DNA of 64,000 nucleotides from Blastococcus saxobsidens DD2. GTDB lineage: Bacteria; Actinomycetota; Actinomycetes; Mycobacteriales; Geodermatophilaceae. Positions 18,046 to 28,244 of this stretch are shown piece after piece (position 1 is the stretch's first letter; every line of letters begins with the position of its first letter). The notes under the pieces are model-generated. The model was not told the origin of the DNA and made no database searches. It worked only from the letters and a program-made list of their open reading frames with translations. The translations under genes were made by a program, and so were the position numbers. The stretch lies in contig NC_016943.1 in the NCBI RefSeq assembly GCF_000284015.1, positions 4,567,541-4,631,540 of the forward strand, written 5' to 3'.

Positions 18046-19338
18046 ATGACCGACCCTGCAGCCTGGAGCTTCGAGACCCGGCAGATCCACGCCGGCACGA
18101 GCCCCGACCCGGCCACCGGCGCCCGCGCGCTGCCGATCTATGCGACCACCGCCTACCAGTTCCGCGACACCCAGCACGCCGCGGACCTGTTCGGCCTGGC
18201 CGAGATGGGCAACATCTACACGCGGATCATGAACCCCACGCAGGACGCGCTGGAGCAGCGCGTCGCCTCCCTGGAGGGCGGCGTCGCGGCGCTCGCGGTG
18301 GCCAGCGGCCAGTCGGCGACCACGCTGGCGATCCTGAACATCGCCGAGGCCGGTGACCACGTCGTCGCCTCCGCCTCGCTCTACGGCGGCACCTACAACC
18401 TGCTGCACCACACGCTGCCCAAGCTCGGCATCACGGTCTCCTTCGTCGAGGACCCGGACGACCCGGAGGCATGGCAGGCGCTGGTGCGGGACAACACCAA
18501 GGCGTTCTTCGGGGAGTCGATCGGCAACCCCAAGGGCGACGTCCTCGACATCGAGGCCGTGGCCGGGGCGGCGCACCGCAACGGGGTCCCGCTGATCGTG
18601 GACAACACCATCGCGACGCCGTTCCTCATCCGGCCCCTGGAGTTCGGTGCCGACGTCGTCGTGCACTCCGCCACCAAGTACCTGGGCGGGCACGGCACGG
18701 CGATCGCCGGGATCATCGTGGACGGCGGCGGCTTCGACTGGACCGCCGGCAAGCACCCCGGCTTCACCACACCCGACCCGACGTACCACGGCGTGGTCTA
18801 CGCCGACCTCGGCGCGCCCGCGTTCGCGCTCAAGGCCCGCGTGCAGCTGCTGCGCGACCTCGGCCCGGCGATCTCGCCGTTCAACGCCTTCCTCGTGGTC
18901 CAGGGCATCGAGACCCTGTCGCTGCGCATGGAGCGGCACGTCGAGAACACCCTGGAGGTGGCCCGGTTCCTCGAGGGGCACGACGAGGTGGACCGGGTGA
19001 ACTACCCGGGCCTGGAGTCCTCGCCCTGGCACGCGGCCCAGCAGAAGTACGCGCCGAAGGGCGCCGGGGCCGTCCTCACCTTCGAGTTGCACGGCGGGCG
19101 GGAGGCCGGGCAGCGGTTCGTGGAGGCGCTCGAACTGCACAGCCACGTGGCGAACATCGGTGACGTGCGCAGCCTGGTCATCCACCCGGCCTCGACCACG
19201 CACTCGCAGCTCACCGCCGAGGAGCAGCTCACCACCGGGGTCACCCCCGGCCTGGTGCGGCTGGCCGTGGGCCTGGAGGGCATCGAGGACATCCTGGCCG
19301 ACCTGGAGGCCGGTTTCCGCGCCGCCAAGTCGGCCTAG
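18046..19338 (+). CDS. metY: O-acetylhomoserine sulfhydrylase (aminocarboxypropyltransferase)
   Basis: PLP enzyme making homocysteine from O-acetylhomoserine and sulfide (or methionine with methanethiol); cytoplasmic. 430 residues, the normal MetY length. Seen: ETRQIHAGTSPDPATGARA near the N-terminus, NIYTRIMNPTQD, SASLYGGTYNLL, and the PLP lysine K211 in HSATKYLGGHG. ATG 18046 follows GAGAGGAGAC. First gene after the SAM riboswitch and 36 bp upstream of metX, its substrate supplier. Confidence 0.95.
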   Translation: MTDPAAWSFETRQIHAGTSPDPATGARALPIYATTAYQFRDTQHAADLFGLAEMGNIYTRIMNPTQDALEQRVASLEGGVAALAVASGQSATTLAILNIAEAGDHVVASASLYGGTYNLLHHTLPKLGITVSFVEDPDDPEAWQALVRDNTKAFFGESIGNPKGDVLDIEAVAGAAHRNGVPLIVDNTIATPFLIRPLEFGADVVVHSATKYLGGHGTAIAGIIVDGGGFDWTAGKHPGFTTPDPTYHGVVYADLGAPAFALKARVQLLRDLGPAISPFNAFLVVQGIETLSLRMERHVENTLEVARFLEGHDEVDRVNYPGLESSPWHAAQQKYAPKGAGAVLTFELHGGREAGQRFVEALELHSHVANIGDVRSLVIHPASTTHSQLTAEEQLTTGVTPGLVRLAVGLEGIEDILADLEAGFRAAKSA

Positions 19339-19374
19339 GAACCACGTCGGCCGAGGACAGGGAGCGCCGCAGAG

Positions 19375-20448
19375 ATGGGCGGGTGGGTCGAGGGCGATCC
19401 GGTGGGCGACCGCCGGTTCCTCGACCTGCCCGGCCCGTTCGAGCCGGAGCGTGGGGGCCGCCTGCCGGGCGTGCGCATCGCCTACGAGACCTGGGGGACG
19501 CTCGCGCCCGGCGGGGACAACGCCGTCCTGGTGGAGCACGCGCTGACCGGCGACAGCCACGTCACGGGCAGCGCCGGGCCGGGGCACCCGACGCCGGGAT
19601 GGTGGAGCGGCCTCGTCGCCCCGGGCGCCGCGCTGGACCCGGCGCGGTTCTTCGTCGTCTGCGCCAACGTCCTGGGCGGGTGCCAGGGGACGACCGGGCC
19701 GTCGTCGCGGGCGCCGGACGGCCGCCGCTGGGGCGCCCGATTCCCCGAGGTGACCGTGGGCGACCAGGTGCGGGCGGAGGAGGCCTTGGCCGACACGCTC
19801 GGCATCGACCGCTGGGCCTGCGTCATCGGCGGATCGATGGGTGGCATGCGCGCCCTGGAGTGGGCGGTGGCGCTGCCCTCCCGCGTGGACACGCTGTTCT
19901 TCCTGGCCTCCGCCGCGGTCTCCTCGGCCGACCAGATCGGCACGCAGACCACCCAGCAGGCCGCGATCCGCGCCGACGCCCGCTGGTCCGGGGGCGACTA
20001 CCCACTCCACGCGGCTCCGGAGGACGGTCTGGGCATCGCCCGGCGGATCGCCCACCTCACCTACCGCAGTGCCCTCGAGCTCGATGCCCGGTTCGGCTCG
20101 CGGGTGCAGGAGGACCACCGGTTCGCCGTCGCCTCCTACCTCGAGCACCACGCCGGCAAGCTGGCCCGCCGGTTCGACGCCGGCAGCTACGTGCTGCTCA
20201 CCGAGGCCATGAACAGCTGGGACGTCGGCCGCGGCCGGGGCGGGGTCGAGGCCGCGCTGGGACGGATCACCGCGCGTGCGCTGGTCGCCGGCGTGGACAC
20301 CGACCGCCTCTACCCGCCCGAGCAGCAGCAGCGGGTCGCCGACGCTCTCGGCGTGCCCCTGCGGCTGATCTCCTCCCCGTACGGCCACGACGGCTTCCTG
20401 CTCGAGACCGCCGCCGTCGACGGGCTGCTGCGCGAGCTGCTCGCCTGA
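19375..20448 (+). CDS. metX: homoserine O-acetyltransferase
   Basis: Acetylates homoserine with acetyl-CoA, the first committed step of methionine synthesis here. 357 residues, alpha/beta hydrolase fold: AYETWGTL, HALTGDSHV, the family block ANVLGGCQGTTGPSS, nucleophile Ser154 in GGSMGGM, Asp in VDTDRLYPP and His in GHDGFL. ATG 19375 follows GGGAGCGC. Second gene of the riboswitch-controlled metYX unit. Confidence 0.95.
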   Translation: MGGWVEGDPVGDRRFLDLPGPFEPERGGRLPGVRIAYETWGTLAPGGDNAVLVEHALTGDSHVTGSAGPGHPTPGWWSGLVAPGAALDPARFFVVCANVLGGCQGTTGPSSRAPDGRRWGARFPEVTVGDQVRAEEALADTLGIDRWACVIGGSMGGMRALEWAVALPSRVDTLFFLASAAVSSADQIGTQTTQQAAIRADARWSGGDYPLHAAPEDGLGIARRIAHLTYRSALELDARFGSRVQEDHRFAVASYLEHHAGKLARRFDAGSYVLLTEAMNSWDVGRGRGGVEAALGRITARALVAGVDTDRLYPPEQQQRVADALGVPLRLISSPYGHDGFLLETAAVDGLLRELLA

Positions 20449-20454
20449 TCGTCG

Positions 20455-20512
20455 GCGAGGGCGACGAACTCGTGGTGATCAGCGGCTGATGGCCACGAGT
20501 TCGTCACGCTCG
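20455..20512. terminator. long palindrome after metX (terminator-like hairpin)
   Basis: Perfect 13-bp arms GACGAACTCGTGG (20463-20475) and CCACGAGTTCGTC (20493-20505) enclose a second palindrome ATCAGC/GCTGAT; outer bases GCGAG/CTCGC extend it. No T-run follows, so it may end transcription in the GC-rich actinobacterial manner or be a dispersed palindromic element. Lies between metX and the next gene on the same strand. Confidence 0.6.
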
Positions 20513-20535
20513 CGCCGTCGGTAGCGTCCGGGCGC

Positions 20536-21750
20536 ATGAGCTACGACGTCGCCGCGCTGCGCGCCTCCTTCCCGTCGCTGGTGAGCGGCACCGCACACTT
20601 CGACGGCCCCGGCGGCACCCAGGTGCCCGACGCGGTGGGCCGGGCGGTGGCCGCGACCCTGACCGCGCCGATCAGCAACCGCGGCCCGGTGACCAGCGCG
20701 GAACGGTTCGCCGACGCGACGGTGCTGGCGGCGCGGGCGGCGATGGCCGACCTGCTCGGCGTCGACCCGGGCGGCGTCGTGTTCGGGCGCAGCGCCACCC
20801 AGCTCACCTTCGACCTGGCCCGCACGCTGGCGGCCGGCTGGGGCCCCGGCGACGAGGTGGTGGTCACCCGGCTCGACCACGACGCGAACATCCGGCCGTG
20901 GGTGCTGGCCGCCGGCGCGGCCGGGGCGACCGTGCGGTGGGCCGCCTTCGATCCGGCCACCGGCGAGCTGACCGCCGACGACGTCGCCGCCGTGCTCACC
21001 GACCGGACCCGGCTGGTCGCGGTGACCGGGGCGTCGAACCTCATCGGCACCCGCCCGCCGATCGCCGCGATCGCCGAGCGGGTGCACGCGGCCGGCGCGC
21101 TGCTGGTCGTCGACGGCGTGCACCTGACCGCGCACGCGCCGGTGGACGTCCCCGCCCTCGGCGCCGATGTGCTCCTCTGCTCGCCCTACAAGTTCCTGGG
21201 CCCGCACTGCGGCGTCCTGGCCGCCGACCCCGCGCTGCTGGCACGCCTGCAACCGGCCAAGCTGCTGCCGTCGTCGGACGCGGTGCCCGAGCGCTTCGAG
21301 CTGGGCACGCTGCCCTACGAACTGCTGGCCGGGACGACGGCGGCGGTGGACTTCCTGGCCGACCTCGGGGGTTCCGGAACGCGCCGGGAGCGGCTGGTGG
21401 CGGCGATGACCGCGATCGCGCAGCACGAGGACCGGCTCCGCGAGCGCCTGGAGGCGGGGCTGGCGCAGCTGCCCGGGGTCCGGCTGTGGTCGGGGGCGGC
21501 GCACCGCACCCCGACGCTGCTGCTGACCTTCGAGGGGCGCGGTGCCACCGAGCATGCGGCCGCCGACGCCTACCGGTTCCTCGCCGACCGGGGCGTCAAC
21601 GCGCCGGCCGGCTCCTTCTACGCCGTCGAGGCCAGCCGGTGGCTCGGCCTCGGCGACACCGGCGGCCTGCGGGTGGGCCTGGCCCCCTACAGCGACACCG
21701 AGGACGTGGACCGGCTGCTGGCCGGGCTGCGCGAGTGGCTCGCCGCCTGA
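20536..21750 (+). CDS. cysteine desulfurase-like protein (class V aminotransferase fold)
   Basis: 404 residues, PLP fold type I. Seen: HFDGPGGTQVPDAV near residue 22, SNRGPVTSAE, VVVTRLDHDANIRPW, DGVHLTAHAPVDV and the PLP lysine in CSPYKFLGPHCG. This matches the VC1184 subfamily of cysteine-desulfurase-like proteins, whose reaction is not established; it lacks the SufS/IscS sulfur-carrying loop signature I would expect. No Fe-S assembly genes adjoin. Follows the met genes, so a role in sulfur-compound turnover is possible only by context. Confidence 0.8.
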   Translation: MSYDVAALRASFPSLVSGTAHFDGPGGTQVPDAVGRAVAATLTAPISNRGPVTSAERFADATVLAARAAMADLLGVDPGGVVFGRSATQLTFDLARTLAAGWGPGDEVVVTRLDHDANIRPWVLAAGAAGATVRWAAFDPATGELTADDVAAVLTDRTRLVAVTGASNLIGTRPPIAAIAERVHAAGALLVVDGVHLTAHAPVDVPALGADVLLCSPYKFLGPHCGVLAADPALLARLQPAKLLPSSDAVPERFELGTLPYELLAGTTAAVDFLADLGGSGTRRERLVAAMTAIAQHEDRLRERLEAGLAQLPGVRLWSGAAHRTPTLLLTFEGRGATEHAAADAYRFLADRGVNAPAGSFYAVEASRWLGLGDTGGLRVGLAPYSDTEDVDRLLAGLREWLAA

Positions 21751-21824
21751 CGCTGCCTCCGGCACAGGAAGCCATGCCTACGGTTTCGGCTCACGACCCA
21801 TAGGCAAAGCCTCCTATGCCTGGA

Positions 21825-22403
21825 TCAGGTCATGTCGTCGCCGGGCTGGTGCCCGGCCGGAGGCAGCTTCCCGCGGACGACGGGGCGCACGGTGCGCGCC
21901 GACTCCAGCCGGTCGGTGTAGCTGATCGCGTTGCCCTGGATGTGCAGCTGGTCGTCGTCGGTGGCCTCGCGCAGCACCTTGGCGGGGACGCCAGCGATGA
22001 GCGAGCGGGGCGGGAACACCTTGCCCTGGGTGACGACGGCGCCCGCGGCGACGATGGAGCCCGACCCGATGTGCGCGCCGTTCATGACGATGCTGCCCAT
22101 GCCCACCAGCACGTCGTCGTCGATCCGGGCGCCGTGCAGCACCACCCGGTGCCCCACCGAGACGCGCTGCCCCACCACGAGCGGGAAGCCCTCGTCGGAG
22201 TGCAGGGTGCAGCCGTCCTGGATGTTGGAGTCGGCGCCGATCTCGATGACCTCGGCGTCGGCCCGGGCCACCGCGCCGTACCAGATGCTCGACCGCGGGC
22301 CCATGGTCACCGCGCCCACCACCACCGCCGTGGGCGCGACGAAGGCGTCGTCGGCGATCGCCGGGGCGCCGAAGGGCAGTTCTGCGATGTAGTTGTCCGC
22401 CAC
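21825..22403 (-). CDS. gamma carbonic anhydrase family protein
   Basis: About 192 residues of left-handed beta-helix hexapeptide repeats (AVVVGAVTMGPRSSIWYGAV, then GADSNIQDGCTLHSD). The three zinc-ligand histidines of gamma carbonic anhydrases are in TLHSD and GHRVVLHG. Members hydrate CO2 or act as related transferase-like proteins. Start uncertain: GTG 22403 gives MADNYIAELPFG; GTG 22415 adds four residues. Divergent from the metE-like gene with a 62-bp gap. Confidence 0.85.
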   Translation of the reverse strand: MADNYIAELPFGAPAIADDAFVAPTAVVVGAVTMGPRSSIWYGAVARADAEVIEIGADSNIQDGCTLHSDEGFPLVVGQRVSVGHRVVLHGARIDDDVLVGMGSIVMNGAHIGSGSIVAAGAVVTQGKVFPPRSLIAGVPAKVLREATDDDQLHIQGNAISYTDRLESARTVRPVVRGKLPPAGHQPGDDMT

Positions 22404-22465
22404 GTCGCCCAGCACAGCACAGGCCCGCGTGACGCGCACCGGCCGGGCCCGGCAGACTCGCCGGC

Positions 22466-23500
22466 ATGCCGGCGTCCCTCCCTCCCTTTCCCACGTCGAT
22501 CGTCGGGAGCCTGCCCCAGCCGGGCTGGCTGATCGACCGCGACCGCCTCGCCCACCAGTTCCCGCCGCGGGTGCGCGCGCGGGAGCTGTGGCGGGTGGCA
22601 CCCGAGCTGCTCGCCGAGGCGCAGGACGACGCGACCCGGCTGGCGATCCGCTCGCAGGAGGAGGCCGGGCTCGACATCGTCACCGACGGCGAGATCCGGC
22701 GGGAGTCGTACTCCAACCACTTCGCGACGGCGCTGACCGGCGTGGACGTCGACGACCCCGGCACCGTGCTGAACCGGTCGGGGAAGCCGATCCCGGTGCC
22801 GCGGGTGCGGAGCGCGATCTCCCGGCCCGCCCCGATCCAGGCCGACGACGTCCGCTTCCTGCGGGCGCACACCGACCGGACCGTGAAGATCACCGTCCCC
22901 GGCCCGTTCACCATGGCGCAGCAGGCCCAGGACGACCACTACGGCGACGACCGCGCGCTGGCGCTGGCCTACGCCGACGTCGTCCGCGCGGAGATCGCCG
23001 ACCTCTTCGCCGCCGGCGCCGACATCGTGCAGATCGACGAGCCCTGGCTGCAGGCCCGCCCCGACGTCGCCCGGAAGTACGGCGCGGAGGCGGTGACCCG
23101 GGCGGTGGAGGGCGCTCCCGGTCCGGTGCACCTGCACCTGTGCTTCGGCTACGCGGCGATGGTGTCCGAGCGCCCCGAGGGCTACTCGTTCCTGCCCGAG
23201 CTCGCCGACACCCCGGTCCACACCGTCGCCGTCGAGACGGCGCAGTCGCACCTCGACCCGGCCACCCTGCGGCCGCTCCGGGGCAAGGGCATCGCCCTCG
23301 GGGTCCTCGACCTGTCCACGCCGGAGGTCGAGAGCCCCGAGGTCGTGGCCGACCGGGTGCGCCGCGCGCTGGACGACGTGGACGCCGACCGGCTGGTGCT
23401 CACCAGCGACTGCGGGCTCAAGTACCTGCCGCGGGAGTCCGCGGCGGGCAAGATGCGGTCGCTGGCGCTGGCCGCCGCGGTGCTGCGCGCGGAGCGGTAG
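22466..23500 (+). CDS. cobalamin-independent methionine synthase, catalytic-domain-only (MetE family)
   Basis: 344 residues, about half the length of classical MetE, corresponding to its C-terminal catalytic barrel. Seen: TSIVGSLPQPGWL, VTDGEIRRESYSNHF, QIDEPWLQ, and zinc-ligand candidates His and Cys in HLHLCFGY plus Cys in TSDCGLKYLPRE. Transfers a methyl group to homocysteine; short forms often use a methyl donor other than methyltetrahydrofolate-polyglutamate. ATG 22466. Its place next to metYX suggests it completes methionine synthesis, although no riboswitch was seen before it. Confidence 0.87.
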   Translation: MPASLPPFPTSIVGSLPQPGWLIDRDRLAHQFPPRVRARELWRVAPELLAEAQDDATRLAIRSQEEAGLDIVTDGEIRRESYSNHFATALTGVDVDDPGTVLNRSGKPIPVPRVRSAISRPAPIQADDVRFLRAHTDRTVKITVPGPFTMAQQAQDDHYGDDRALALAYADVVRAEIADLFAAGADIVQIDEPWLQARPDVARKYGAEAVTRAVEGAPGPVHLHLCFGYAAMVSERPEGYSFLPELADTPVHTVAVETAQSHLDPATLRPLRGKGIALGVLDLSTPEVESPEVVADRVRRALDDVDADRLVLTSDCGLKYLPRESAAGKMRSLALAAAVLRAER

Positions 23501-23509
23501 CCCCCGGCG

Positions 23510-24967
<1,458 letters not shown>

Positions 24968-25996
24968 TCAGCCGGTGGGGCGGACGCCGAACCGGAAGCC
25001 GCCCTGGTCGACGCTCGTCACCGACAGGGGCGTGCCGTAGGTCCGGGCGTGCACGATCATCCCGTTGCCGATGTAGAGGGCCACGTGGCTGATCGGCGAG
25101 TAGTAGAAGACCAGGTCACCGGGCTGCAGCTCCCCCCGGGAGAGCTGCGGGCCGATCGTGGACTGGCCGCCACTGGTCCGCGGGAGCGCGATGCCGGCGG
25201 CCGCGTAGGCGTAGGACGTCAGCCCCGAGCAGTCGAAGGCGTCGGGGCCGGTCGCGCCCCGGCGGTAGGGCGAGCCCACCTGGGCCAGCGCCACCTGGAT
25301 CGCGGTTGCCGCGGCGCTGCCCGGTACGACCGGCAGTTCGTCGACCGCCGGCGTCGGCAGCCTCGGGCCGGCCACGACGGTGGAGACCCGGGCCTGCTCC
25401 TCGGCCGACAGGCGGGCGTAGTCGGACTCGTACTGGGCCGCCCGCCGCTCGACCTCCGCCTGCTGGCCCTGGAGCTCCGTCAGGCCGGCCCGGGCGGTGG
25501 CGGTCGCCTGGTCGGCGGCCACCTGGGTCTGCTCGGCGGCGGCCCGGGCCGCGGCGACCTCGGCGATGACCGCATTGGTGTGCGAGGCGATCATGTCCAG
25601 CGTCGTCATCTGCCGGATCAGGTCGTCGGCGGAGTCGCTGGTGAGGAAGGCGGCCAGCCGAGAGGTCGAGGTGCCGGTGAAGCTGCTCTGGACGATCGCC
25701 CGGATCTGCGGCTCGTGGACGGCGAGCGCCTGCCGGGCCGCCTCGGCCTGGGCGGCCGCCTCGGCTGCGGCCGCCTGCTGGGCGGCGACGATCTCCTCCG
25801 CCTCGTGCACCTGGGCCTCGACGAGGGTGAGCTGCTGAGCGGCCTCGGCCACCAGCGCGGCGGCCTCGGCGACGGTGCCGGGTGTCGCAGCGGCCGTCGT
25901 GGGGGTGAGGACGCCGGTGGCGCCGGCGACCAGGGCCGCGGCGAGAGCGAGAGCGGCACGCGGACGGCGATGAGTGATCCTGCGCTGCGACTGCAC
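24968..25996 (-). CDS. secreted NlpC/P60 (C40) peptidoglycan endopeptidase
   Basis: 342 residues. Signal peptide with basic start and hydrophobic core (about residues 13-37, Ala-rich cleavage region). Residues 40-200 are Ala/Glu/Gln-rich coiled coil, as in RipA-type regulators of access to the active site. The C-terminal NlpC/P60 domain begins near residue 230 with catalytic Cys in FDCSGLTSY, His in SPISHVALYIG and the third polar residue in VHARTYG. Cleaves peptide stems in peptidoglycan, likely in cell separation. The 313-bp leader upstream is unusually long. Confidence 0.9.
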   Translation of the reverse strand: MQSQRRITHRRPRAALALAAALVAGATGVLTPTTAAATPGTVAEAAALVAEAAQQLTLVEAQVHEAEEIVAAQQAAAAEAAAQAEAARQALAVHEPQIRAIVQSSFTGTSTSRLAAFLTSDSADDLIRQMTTLDMIASHTNAVIAEVAAARAAAEQTQVAADQATATARAGLTELQGQQAEVERRAAQYESDYARLSAEEQARVSTVVAGPRLPTPAVDELPVVPGSAAATAIQVALAQVGSPYRRGATGPDAFDCSGLTSYAYAAAGIALPRTSGGQSTIGPQLSRGELQPGDLVFYYSPISHVALYIGNGMIVHARTYGTPLSVTSVDQGGFRFGVRPTG

Positions 25997-26309
25997 CGTG
26001 ACCTCCGATCACTCGCGCCGGGCCCGGGGAAGGGGCCGCACTCATGCGCGTCAGGACGGAACGTAGGGATGCAGTGTCGACGAGTAGTGGACGGCGCGCG
26101 GAGCGGGGACCGTGGGATGCCCCGCTCGTCACATGCGTCCCACCGGCGCTCACCCGCCCCGGGCGGGACCGCGCCGCGGTGTGCCACGCCGGAGGTGCCC
26201 CGGCCGCGCAGCCCGGTCGCCGCCCAGACGCACGAAGGGCACCGACGGCGACGTCGGTGCCCCAGTGCAGGCGGTGGTTGCGCGCGGACGGGCCGGCGGA
26301 GCCCGTCGT
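25997..26309. other. long intergenic stretch between the NlpC/P60 gene and the Cys-rich gene
   Basis: Holds the promoter and leader of the NlpC/P60 gene. On the minus strand it can form several strong stems, for example AGCGGGG with CCCCGCT around 26110-26140. It also carries the hairpin at 26237-26262. No protein-like frame was found. A c-di-AMP riboswitch, common before such genes in actinobacteria, was looked for but not recognised. Confidence 0.5.
26237..26262 (-). terminator. perfect hairpin downstream of the Cys-rich gene
   Basis: Eleven-bp perfect arms GGGCACCGACG (26237-26247) and CGTCGGTGCCC (26252-26262) with a 4-base loop, 48 bp past the stop of the minus-strand Cys-rich gene. No T-run on either side. 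Best read as its terminator. Confidence 0.65.
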
Positions 26310-26612
26310 TCAGCCGGGGAGGCGCTCCTGCACCTCGATGCCGGCCACGGCCGCGAAGTCGCGCAGGATCGCCGCGAGCTCCTCGGAGGTCCACGGCTCG
26401 CAGCAGTTGCAGCCACCCTCGCTGAAGGTGACCAGGCCGATGGACCCGCCGGCCTGGTCCTCGGCGATGGCGAGGTGCCCGGCGGCCGGGTGGCGGTGGC
26501 AGGCGCAGGCCGCGGCGCAGAGGCCCAGGCCCCAGCCGGAGATCACGACGGTGTGCCCGTCGTCGCGGACCTTGCCCACCTGGAAGACGGACGGCTTGCG
26601 ACTCCTGCTCAC
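26310..26612 (-). CDS. small cysteine-rich protein of unknown function
   Basis: 100 residues, soluble. Two cysteine clusters stand out: LCAAACACHRHPAAGH (three Cys, three His within 14 residues, about 33-47) and GGCNCCEPW (three Cys, about 70-75), separated by a segment typical of a beta-rich core. The spacing suggests a metal site, zinc or copper, but no known family was recognised. GTG 26612 is chosen for GAGGGGAGG just upstream; an open extension to 26732 has poorer codon use. A small leader hairpin (26629-26652) lies in front of the ribosome site. Confidence 0.65.
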   Translation of the reverse strand: MSRSRKPSVFQVGKVRDDGHTVVISGWGLGLCAAACACHRHPAAGHLAIAEDQAGGSIGLVTFSEGGCNCCEPWTSEELAAILRDFAAVAGIEVQERLPG

Positions 26613-26628
26613 GGAGTCCTCCCCTCGA

Positions 26629-26652
26629 CAACCCCGTGGGAAGCGGGGCTTG
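26629..26652 (-). other. leader hairpin before the Cys-rich gene
   Basis: CAACCCCG (26629-26636) can pair with CGGGG(C)TTG (26644-26652) across a 7-base loop, with one bulge. It lies between the end of tldE and the ribosome site of the Cys-rich gene, so it could end tldE transcription or tune the downstream gene. Confidence 0.35.
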
Positions 26653-26840
26653 TGTTCGGTTTCCCAGAAGAACTGGGGTGCGAGAGGTTTCGGCACATCC
26701 AGGCCCGGGGTGAAGCTCTCAGTCACCAGCACTTCCGCAACCGAGCGTAATTCCGTCGATACGTTTCGTCCCCGGCACTTTCCGCCAGCGGTTCACGATC
26801 CACTTGTCGAGAACTACGCCGTTGTCATTCGCCGCCGCGC

Positions 26841-28244
26841 TCAGCTGGCCGGGCTCACGCTGCTCATGTTGAAGTCCGGCACCCGCAGGGCCGGCATGGC
26901 GGTACGGGTGAACCAGTCGTTCCACTCCCGCGGCAGGGTCCGCTCGGTGACGCCGGCCTGCACCGCCCGGGCGAGCAGGTCGACCGGCGACTCGTTGAAC
27001 CGGAAGTTGTTCACCGCGCCGGTGACCTCGCCGTTCTCGACCAGGAACACGCCGTCGCGGGTCAGCCCGGTGAGCAGCAGGGTCTGCGGATCAACCTCGC
27101 GGATGTACCACAGGGTGGTCAGCAGCAGGCCCCGGTCGGTGGCCGCCACCATCTCCTCCTGCGTGGCCGTGACGCCCGGCTGCTCGAGGATCAGGTTGTC
27201 GACCGCGGCGATGGCGGGTGCCGTGGTCGTCAGCGCCCACGCCCGGGGACGGATCAGGTTGGCGAGCACGCCCTCGGAGATCCAGTCGACCGCCGGGGTG
27301 GCCATGCCGTTGTCGAAGACCGACGCCGAGCCCGACGACGAGCCCACCACCTGGAACGGCGCGGCCTCCAGGCCGGGGAAGCACGGATCGCTGCGCAGGG
27401 TCAGCGGCAGCGCCGCGAGCCGGTCGCCGACCCGGTTGCCCCCGCCCGGCCTGGCGAAGACGTTGCGACCCTCGTCGGCGTCCCGGGCCTCCATCGTCCA
27501 GTAGAGATAGATCATCAGGTCGCTGACCGCCGAGGGCGGCAGCAGCGTCTCGTAGCGCCCGGCCGGCAGGTCCACCCGCCGCTGGGACCAGGCCATCTTC
27601 CGCTCGACGTCGGCGGCCAGGTCGGCCACCGACACGTCGCTGAAGTCCCGGGTGCCCGTGCCGGCCCAGACCGAGCGGCCGAAGTCCGGCGTCTTGCCGT
27701 TGAGCTCCACCCGCCCGGTGGGCTGGTCGTGCCGCAACCGCAGCCCGGTGGAGCTGCCCACAAAGGTGGTGCGCATCGTGTGCTCGGCGAACCCGAACAG
27801 CAGCTCCCCCCGGTCGCGCGCCTCACCGAACGCCTGTCCCAGCGCGGGCGCGAAGTCGGCGAAGACACCGATCGAGGTCTCCGCCGGGTCGGCGGCCCAG
27901 TTCCCGTCCCCCGGCGGCACGCCGCGGTCCGGATCCGGGGCGATCAGCGGCATCGCGTCCTCGGCCGGGCCGGCGTCGCGGGCGGCCTGCTCGCTGGCGG
28001 CGACCAGCTCGGCGATGTCCGGCGTCCCGCTGCGGGTCACCGTGCCGACGGCCGTGCCGGCGCCGCCGTCGACGAACGAGATCACCACGACCTGGCGCGA
28101 GCGCATGGCCCCGTTGGTGGTGAGGCTGTTGCCCGCCCACCGGAGGTTGGCCTCCGAGCCCTCGACCACGACGGTGATCTGCCCGTCGGCGGTGGAGGCG
28201 GCCAGCGCCTGCTCGACGACCTCCTGCGGACGCTGGTACCTCAT
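26841..28244 (-). CDS. TldD/PmbA family protein, TldE-type subunit
   Basis: 467 residues. N-terminal half with the family's beta-sheet pattern (VVVEGSEANLRWAGNSLTTN), C-terminal half with the closing blocks LLLTGLTRDGVFLVENGEV and NNFRFNESPVDLL. It lacks the HExxxH zinc motif, as TldE/PmbA subunits do; the active metal site sits in the TldD partner. ATG 28244 overlaps the stop of the upstream tldD-like gene by 4 bp, so a coupled heterodimer is expected. Such pairs trim peptides, including microcin and CcdA substrates in E. coli. Confidence 0.88.
   Translation of the reverse strand: MRYQRPQEVVEQALAASTADGQITVVVEGSEANLRWAGNSLTTNGAMRSRQVVVISFVDGGAGTAVGTVTRSGTPDIAELVAASEQAARDAGPAEDAMPLIAPDPDRGVPPGDGNWAADPAETSIGVFADFAPALGQAFGEARDRGELLFGFAEHTMRTTFVGSSTGLRLRHDQPTGRVELNGKTPDFGRSVWAGTGTRDFSDVSVADLAADVERKMAWSQRRVDLPAGRYETLLPPSAVSDLMIYLYWTMEARDADEGRNVFARPGGGNRVGDRLAALPLTLRSDPCFPGLEAAPFQVVGSSSGSASVFDNGMATPAVDWISEGVLANLIRPRAWALTTTAPAIAAVDNLILEQPGVTATQEEMVAATDRGLLLTTLWYIREVDPQTLLLTGLTRDGVFLVENGEVTGAVNNFRFNESPVDLLARAVQAGVTERTLPREWNDWFTRTAMPALRVPDFNMSSVSPAS

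Noticed and set aside
25997-26236. c-di-AMP (ydaO) riboswitch before the NlpC/P60 gene
   Set aside because: A GGGTGA-like stretch is present, but the conserved closing segment (CAGCTAACC type) and the rest of the core could not be found.
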